From Bacteroidota bacterium (GTDB lineage Bacteria; Bacteroidota; Bacteroidia; Bacteroidales; Prolixibacteraceae): 8,536 nt of DNA. Position numbers and translations under genes: made by a program. Below are positions 5,062 through 8,536 of this stretch, piece by piece; within the stretch, counting starts at the first letter, position 1; each line of letters opens with the position of its first letter. The stretch is taken from NCBI GenBank assembly GCA_030695265.1, contig JAUYTA010000174.1, positions 1-8,536 on the forward strand, given 5' to 3'. A model generated the notes under the pieces. The model ran no database searches. It worked only from the letters and a program-made list of their open reading frames with translations, and had not been told where the DNA came from.

Positions 5062-6444
5062 TTACATCACCAGTTCAAACTTCTCTTCGAGGCAGGTTGC
5101 ATCCTGTTTGTCCATAAGGACGCTAAGGATTTTTTCAACGATGCGAAGACCTCCCATGTAACCGAGTGTTGAGAAATAGCTGTGCCCGATGCGGTCGATG
5201 ATCGGGAAGCCCATCCGAACAAATGGAATATTTTCGTCGCGTGCAATGTATTTTCCGTAGGTATTTCCAATCAACAAGTCAACCGGATTTTCTTTGATCC
5301 ACTGGTGCATCAGGAACATATCGGCCTGTGGTCCGTTTTTGTATTTGGCTTCAGGAACGCGTTTAGAAAGAATTTCAGCCATACGTTCTTCAAATCTCCT
5401 ACCCGGAGTTCCTGAAACGATGTAAACCGGTTTCATGTCCATATCGACTAAAAATTCGATGAGTGGAATGATGTTGTCAGGATCGCCGTAAACAGCAACT
5501 CTTTTTCCGTAGAGGTATTGGTGCATATCGGTTATTACATCGATCAGGCGACCGCGCTCTTCAGAAATTTGTTCAGGAACAGAAACCCGACCCGCTTTGG
5601 CAAGCGCCTGAATAAAACGGTCGGTAGCTTTTATTCCAACCGGGATGTCGGTGATTTCAAAAGGAACTCTGCATGTATTGTCCAATGAAATGGCTGCTTT
5701 TTCAGTGGCCCATTCGCCCAACCCGAGCGATTGCATACTGTCGCCCATGCTCACCATTTCAGCAATGGTTGTTCCGCCTTTGGGATACATTTCGAATTTT
5801 CCGGTCATTGGTGCATCAAGTACATCTGAAGTATCAGGTAATAAAACAGATTTTACTTTCATCACTTTCATGATCCGCTTCAATTCGCGCATGTCTGCTG
5901 GTTCAACCCATCCCGAGAGCAGGTTAATCTGCCGTCTTTTTTCGTCGGTTTTTTCAGCAAAATATTTCACAAAAGCTTCCAGCATATTGGCGTATCCGGT
6001 AACATGCGAACCCACATAACTTGGAGTTGCTGCCTGAACCACGTATTTCCCGAAAGGAACTTTGCCTTCATCGCGTGCTTTGATTACAATCTGGTTTAAG
6101 TCGTCACCAATGGTTTCGGACAAGCAGGTTGAATGCACTGCGATGATTTCGGGTTCGTAAACCGCAAAAATGGTTTCGATGGCTTGCAAAAGGTTGGCTT
6201 GTCCGCCAAATACTGAAGACCCTTCGGTGAATGAGCTGGTTGCAGCCATTACCGGTTCTTTGTAGTGACGGGTGAGGGCGCTCCGGTGATAGGAGCAGCA
6301 ACCTTGTGAACCGTGACTGTGAGGAAGGCATCCGTGAACACCCAGGGCTGCGTACATAGCTCCAACTGGCTGACAGGTTTTGGCCGGATTTACTGTTAAA
6401 GCATTCCGTTCTCTTACTTCTTTTGTTGTATGTCGTAGTAACAT
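5062..6444 (-). CDS. nifK: NifK, nitrogenase MoFe protein beta subunit
   Basis: NifK is the beta subunit of dinitrogenase and shares the P-cluster with NifD. The 460-aa product starts near the conserved core. NPAKTCQPVGAM (Cys24), HGSQGCCSYHR (Cys49) and STCLSETIGDD (Cys107) correspond to the three P-cluster cysteines at 70, 95 and 153 in Azotobacter NifK. Ser142 in TPSYVGSHVTG matches the P-cluster serine at 188. The N-terminus is about 46 residues shorter than in Azotobacter, which is normal for the clostridial/archaeal/Bacteroidota type of nitrogenase. The C-terminal half carries GNTYGKYIA and GFPIIDRIG motifs. The gene starts 18 bases after nifD and is preceded by a strong AGGAGG ribosome binding site, unlike the other genes here. 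A hairpin repeat begins directly after its TAA stop. Confidence 0.98.
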   Translation of the reverse strand: MLLRHTTKEVRERNALTVNPAKTCQPVGAMYAALGVHGCLPHSHGSQGCCSYHRSALTRHYKEPVMAATSSFTEGSSVFGGQANLLQAIETIFAVYEPEIIAVHSTCLSETIGDDLNQIVIKARDEGKVPFGKYVVQAATPSYVGSHVTGYANMLEAFVKYFAEKTDEKRRQINLLSGWVEPADMRELKRIMKVMKVKSVLLPDTSDVLDAPMTGKFEMYPKGGTTIAEMVSMGDSMQSLGLGEWATEKAAISLDNTCRVPFEITDIPVGIKATDRFIQALAKAGRVSVPEQISEERGRLIDVITDMHQYLYGKRVAVYGDPDNIIPLIEFLVDMDMKPVYIVSGTPGRRFEERMAEILSKRVPEAKYKNGPQADMFLMHQWIKENPVDLLIGNTYGKYIARDENIPFVRMGFPIIDRIGHSYFSTLGYMGGLRIVEKILSVLMDKQDATCLEEKFELVM

Positions 6445-6451
6445 ATTCTTT

Positions 6452-6457
6452 CCTCCT
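6452..6457 (-). promoter_or_regulatory. Strong Shine-Dalgarno sequence of nifK
   Basis: AGGAGG on the minus strand lies 7 bases before the nifK ATG (6444), in the short gap after nifD. The other genes here have no comparable well-placed motif; nifE has only a repeat-derived GGAGG. Bacteroidota genes usually lack such sites, so this one stands out. It may help keep NifK synthesis matched to NifD. Confidence 0.75.
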
Positions 6458-6462
6458 GATTT

Positions 6463-8094
6463 TTAAGCTTCAATTGTCATACTGCCCACCAACTCGGACT
6501 CGTGTTTCCATGGGGCATCAATCATTTTCCAGATGTTGGTAGCCAGCATTCTTTCCATTTCGATGTAGAAATTAATGGCTCCACCAAAGGCTGCGTAAGG
6601 GCCGCCGTAATCGTAGCTGTGCAATTGTTTCAATGGAACACCGGCTTTTTGTACCACGTATTTTTCCTTGATTCCGGCACAGAATACATCGGGCTTATAG
6701 AATTCGATTAACTTTTCAGTTTCCCAGTGATTAACATCGTCGATAACCAGTGAATTTTTTGCCATATCCGGCATCATTCCGGCGTAATCTTTGAACTCGA
6801 AACCTTTGCTTTCCAAGTCAGCTTTTTTCGCAACCAAATCGTTACGGAAAAGTTTTTCGTCTTTGGAAACTGTCAATTCTTCAATGTTCCGCGAGTCAGC
6901 ATCAATCTTGATGGTTGGGATTACTTTGCGACCTTCGTAATCGTCGCGGTGAGCAAACTCATATCCGGCAGAAACGGTGCGGATTCCAAGCTCATTAAAT
7001 AAATCCTGGTAATGGTGAGCGCGTGAACCTCCAACGAACATCATGGCCAATTTGCCTTGGACTTTTGGTTTAATGGATACTTTCACTGCATTCACTTTCG
7101 CCAATTCGCGTTCGATAATTTCTTCCACTTTGGCTTTCAGACCAGCATCGCCAAAATAATCGGCCACTTTCCGGAGTGATTTTGCAGTTGATTCGGCGCC
7201 AATGAAATTCACTTTCACCCATGGAATGCCGTATTTTTCTTCCATCATTTCAGCAATGTAGTTGATTGAACGGTGGCACATCACCATATTCAAATCGGCT
7301 GTGTGCGAATACTCCATGCTTTTGATGGTTGAGTTTCCGGAGAAAGAAGACAACAGGGTAATTCCGGCTTCTTCGAATAAGGCTTCGAGTTCGAAAGCAT
7401 CACCACCAATATTGTATTCGCCCAGCATATTCACCTGGAATTTCCCGGTTCGTGCGCGGTCGTTGAGACCGACTACGTTTTTAAATACACCGTTGTTGGC
7501 AATATGGTGACCGGCTGATTGTGAAACTCCGCGGTAACCTTCGCAACTGAAACCAAAAATATTAATTCCGAGTTCGGCTTTCATGTCGCGTGAAACGGAA
7601 TGAACATCATCGCCAATCAGACCTACCGGGCAGGTAGAAAAAACACCGATGGCTTTAGGTTTGAATATTTCAAAAGCTTCGCGAATAGCTTCTTTCAGTT
7701 TTGCTTCGCCACCGAAAACAATGTTACTATCCTGCATGTCGGTTGAAAAACAATACGTAATATAGTTATCCTCTCCTTCAGCAGGGCGGGTTTGGTTACG
7801 ACGGGTTAACCATGCATAAAAACTACAGCCAATAGGTCCGTGAACCAGGTTAATAATGTCGCGGGTTGGCCCGAGTACTACCCCTTTACATCCGGCGTAA
7901 GTACAACCACGTTGTGTAATGATTCCGGGGATTGTACGAACATTGGCCATCACTTCCTGTTCGGCAGAAGGATCGTTTATCACCATCCCCTTGACCCGTT
8001 TCTTGGCTATTTTCGCTGGATATTTCTTCAGAATTTCTTCTCTTAGAGCTGAAGGATCTGGTAATCCGTTTGAATAATCTTTTTTGTTTGGCAT
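6463..8094 (-). CDS. nifD: NifD, nitrogenase MoFe protein alpha subunit
   Basis: NifD binds FeMo-co and, with NifK, the P-cluster; it is the site of N2 reduction. The 543-aa product has P-cluster cysteines Cys64 (QRGCTYAGCKGVV), Cys90 (HGPIGC) and Cys155 (STCPVGLIGDD). Cys273 (CHRSINYI) and His492 (LHSYDYGGPY) are the FeMo-co ligands. Gln192 and His196 in SQSAGHH, Val72, Arg358 in GGSRAHH and GIKEK at 474-478 match catalytic or homocitrate-contacting positions of Azotobacter NifD. These residues and the CEGYRGVSQSAGHH context favour the molybdenum enzyme over AnfD or VnfD, and no anfG/vnfG follows nifD. An extra segment of about 50-60 residues (about 378-440, starting YEFAHRDDYEGRK) is typical of the clostridial/methanogen/Bacteroidota NifD group. 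The gene starts 11 bases after nifI2. Confidence 0.98.
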   Translation of the reverse strand: MPNKKDYSNGLPDPSALREEILKKYPAKIAKKRVKGMVINDPSAEQEVMANVRTIPGIITQRGCTYAGCKGVVLGPTRDIINLVHGPIGCSFYAWLTRRNQTRPAEGEDNYITYCFSTDMQDSNIVFGGEAKLKEAIREAFEIFKPKAIGVFSTCPVGLIGDDVHSVSRDMKAELGINIFGFSCEGYRGVSQSAGHHIANNGVFKNVVGLNDRARTGKFQVNMLGEYNIGGDAFELEALFEEAGITLLSSFSGNSTIKSMEYSHTADLNMVMCHRSINYIAEMMEEKYGIPWVKVNFIGAESTAKSLRKVADYFGDAGLKAKVEEIIERELAKVNAVKVSIKPKVQGKLAMMFVGGSRAHHYQDLFNELGIRTVSAGYEFAHRDDYEGRKVIPTIKIDADSRNIEELTVSKDEKLFRNDLVAKKADLESKGFEFKDYAGMMPDMAKNSLVIDDVNHWETEKLIEFYKPDVFCAGIKEKYVVQKAGVPLKQLHSYDYGGPYAAFGGAINFYIEMERMLATNIWKMIDAPWKHESELVGSMTIEA

Positions 8095-8105
8095 AATTGT
8101 AAGTT

Positions 8106-8483
8106 TTAATCCAATGTTATATCACCTGTTTCGCCGGTTCTAACCCGGATGGATTCGTAAGCCGGAATGACGAAAATTTTGCCATCGCCGGGTTCAGGAG
8201 TTTGGTTTGCTTCAATAATGGTCTCCACTGCTTTGGAAACATTTTCATCGGAAACCACAATGGTCACCACGCGTTGTGGACGCAACCGGGGTTCTTTATT
8301 CAGATGGACCAATGCCTCCGGAAGGTCTTTTTTAACGCCTTCCAACACTTTCGCATCCCAAAGACCTTTACCGCGGCCAAATACTTTTCCGGTTGCTGTC
8401 ATCGAGGGAAGACCGGCAGCGGACAAAGCCATTTTGGTTTCGTTCATCTTGTTGATGCGTATGATTGCCATAATTAACTTCAT
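8106..8483 (-). CDS. nifI2: NifI2, nif-specific PII family regulator
   Basis: This 125-aa PII-family protein begins MKLIMAIIRINKMNETK. It has the family's B-loop signature (TPEPGDGKIFV, residues 95-105) and C-loop VRTGETGD (114-121). The T-loop region (about 37-70, from GRGKGLWDAK) contains no tyrosine, so the uridylylation site of enterobacterial GlnB is absent, and it is longer than in GlnB, as expected for NifI2. In methanogens NifI1 and NifI2 form a complex that binds dinitrogenase and blocks activity when ammonium is available; 2-oxoglutarate and ATP relieve this. The same role here is inferred from the sequence and from the nifI1-nifI2-nifD order. It starts 17 bases after the preceding gene. 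A general GlnB/GlnK is unlikely given the T-loop and the position. Confidence 0.92.
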   Translation of the reverse strand: MKLIMAIIRINKMNETKMALSAAGLPSMTATGKVFGRGKGLWDAKVLEGVKKDLPEALVHLNKEPRLRPQRVVTIVVSDENVSKAVETIIEANQTPEPGDGKIFVIPAYESIRVRTGETGDITLD

Positions 8484-8500
8484 AATCGTACAGTTTTTGG

Positions 8501-8536
8501 TTATAATTCCTTGGTTCCGCGACTGATGGTGTAGGC
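8501..8536 (-). CDS. nifI1: NifI1 C-terminus (partial, 11 codons)
   Basis: The window edge cuts a reading frame whose last residues are AYTISRGTKEL followed by TAA at 8503-8501. It fits the C-terminal end of NifI1, where an EAYTVRT-like segment follows the conserved FVSPV strand in methanogen homologues. The position directly before nifI2 with a 17-base gap is the standard nifI1-nifI2 layout. With only 11 residues visible, the call rests mainly on context. Confidence 0.65.
   Translation of the reverse strand, partial: AYTISRGTKEL

Noticed and set aside
4798..5172. Open reading frame on the plus strand across the nifK-nifE gap
   Set aside because: It consists of translated hairpin repeats plus the antisense of the nifK 3' end, with no recognisable domain.
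6463..8094. Vanadium or iron-only nitrogenase (VnfD/AnfD)
   Set aside because: The active-site context SQSAGHH preceded by CEGYRGV, the nifE-nifN-nifB order and the lack of a delta-subunit gene favour the molybdenum enzyme; the extra segment in NifD occurs in Mo enzymes of this group.

Overview
The window is a nitrogen-fixation (nif) gene cluster. Every recognisable gene is on the minus strand. Read in the direction of transcription, from high to low coordinates, the order is: last 11 codons of nifI1, nifI2, nifD, nifK, nifE, nifN, nifB (fused to a NifX-like domain), then the start of a thioredoxin-like 2Fe-2S ferredoxin gene that runs off the window. nifH is expected just upstream, outside the window.

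The gene set and protein types suggest an anaerobic or facultative member of the Bacteroidota (possibly Bacteroidales/Marinilabiliales-like). The evidence is: a nifI1-nifI2 pair directly before nifD, as in methanogens, clostridia, Chlorobi and Bacteroidota; a long NifD (543 aa) with an extra segment near residues 378-440; a short NifK (460 aa) lacking the N-terminal extension of proteobacterial NifK; a moderate G+C content; start codons mostly without Shine-Dalgarno sequences; and many short GC-rich hairpin repeats of the AAGCCCCTnnn...CTCCCCGAAGGGGAG type that I associate with Bacteroidota genomes. The lineage is an inference. The identification of the genes is strong.

Region by region: 8536-5062 holds nifI1 (tail), nifI2, nifD and nifK. 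They are packed with gaps of 11-18 bases and contain no hairpin repeats. 5061-4714 is a 348-base gap between nifK and nifE with several hairpin repeats and two terminator-like structures on the coding strand. 4713-1 holds nifE, nifN, nifB and the ferredoxin. Here every gene junction carries a pair of inverted hairpin repeats, one at the 3' end of the upstream gene and one at the 5' end of the downstream gene. Some of these repeats lie inside coding sequence and are translated: NifE C-terminus, NifN N-terminus, and two copies in the NifB N-terminus.

How the genes work together: NifD and NifK form the MoFe dinitrogenase. NifB makes the NifB-co (8Fe-9S-C) precursor of FeMo-co, and NifE-NifN is the scaffold on which it matures. 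The 2Fe-2S ferredoxin is a likely redox partner. NifI1/NifI2 are PII-family proteins that in methanogens shut nitrogenase off post-translationally in response to ammonium and 2-oxoglutarate. The metalloprotein genes are ordinary in sequence. The unusual part of the window is the arrangement of paired repeats at the gene borders.
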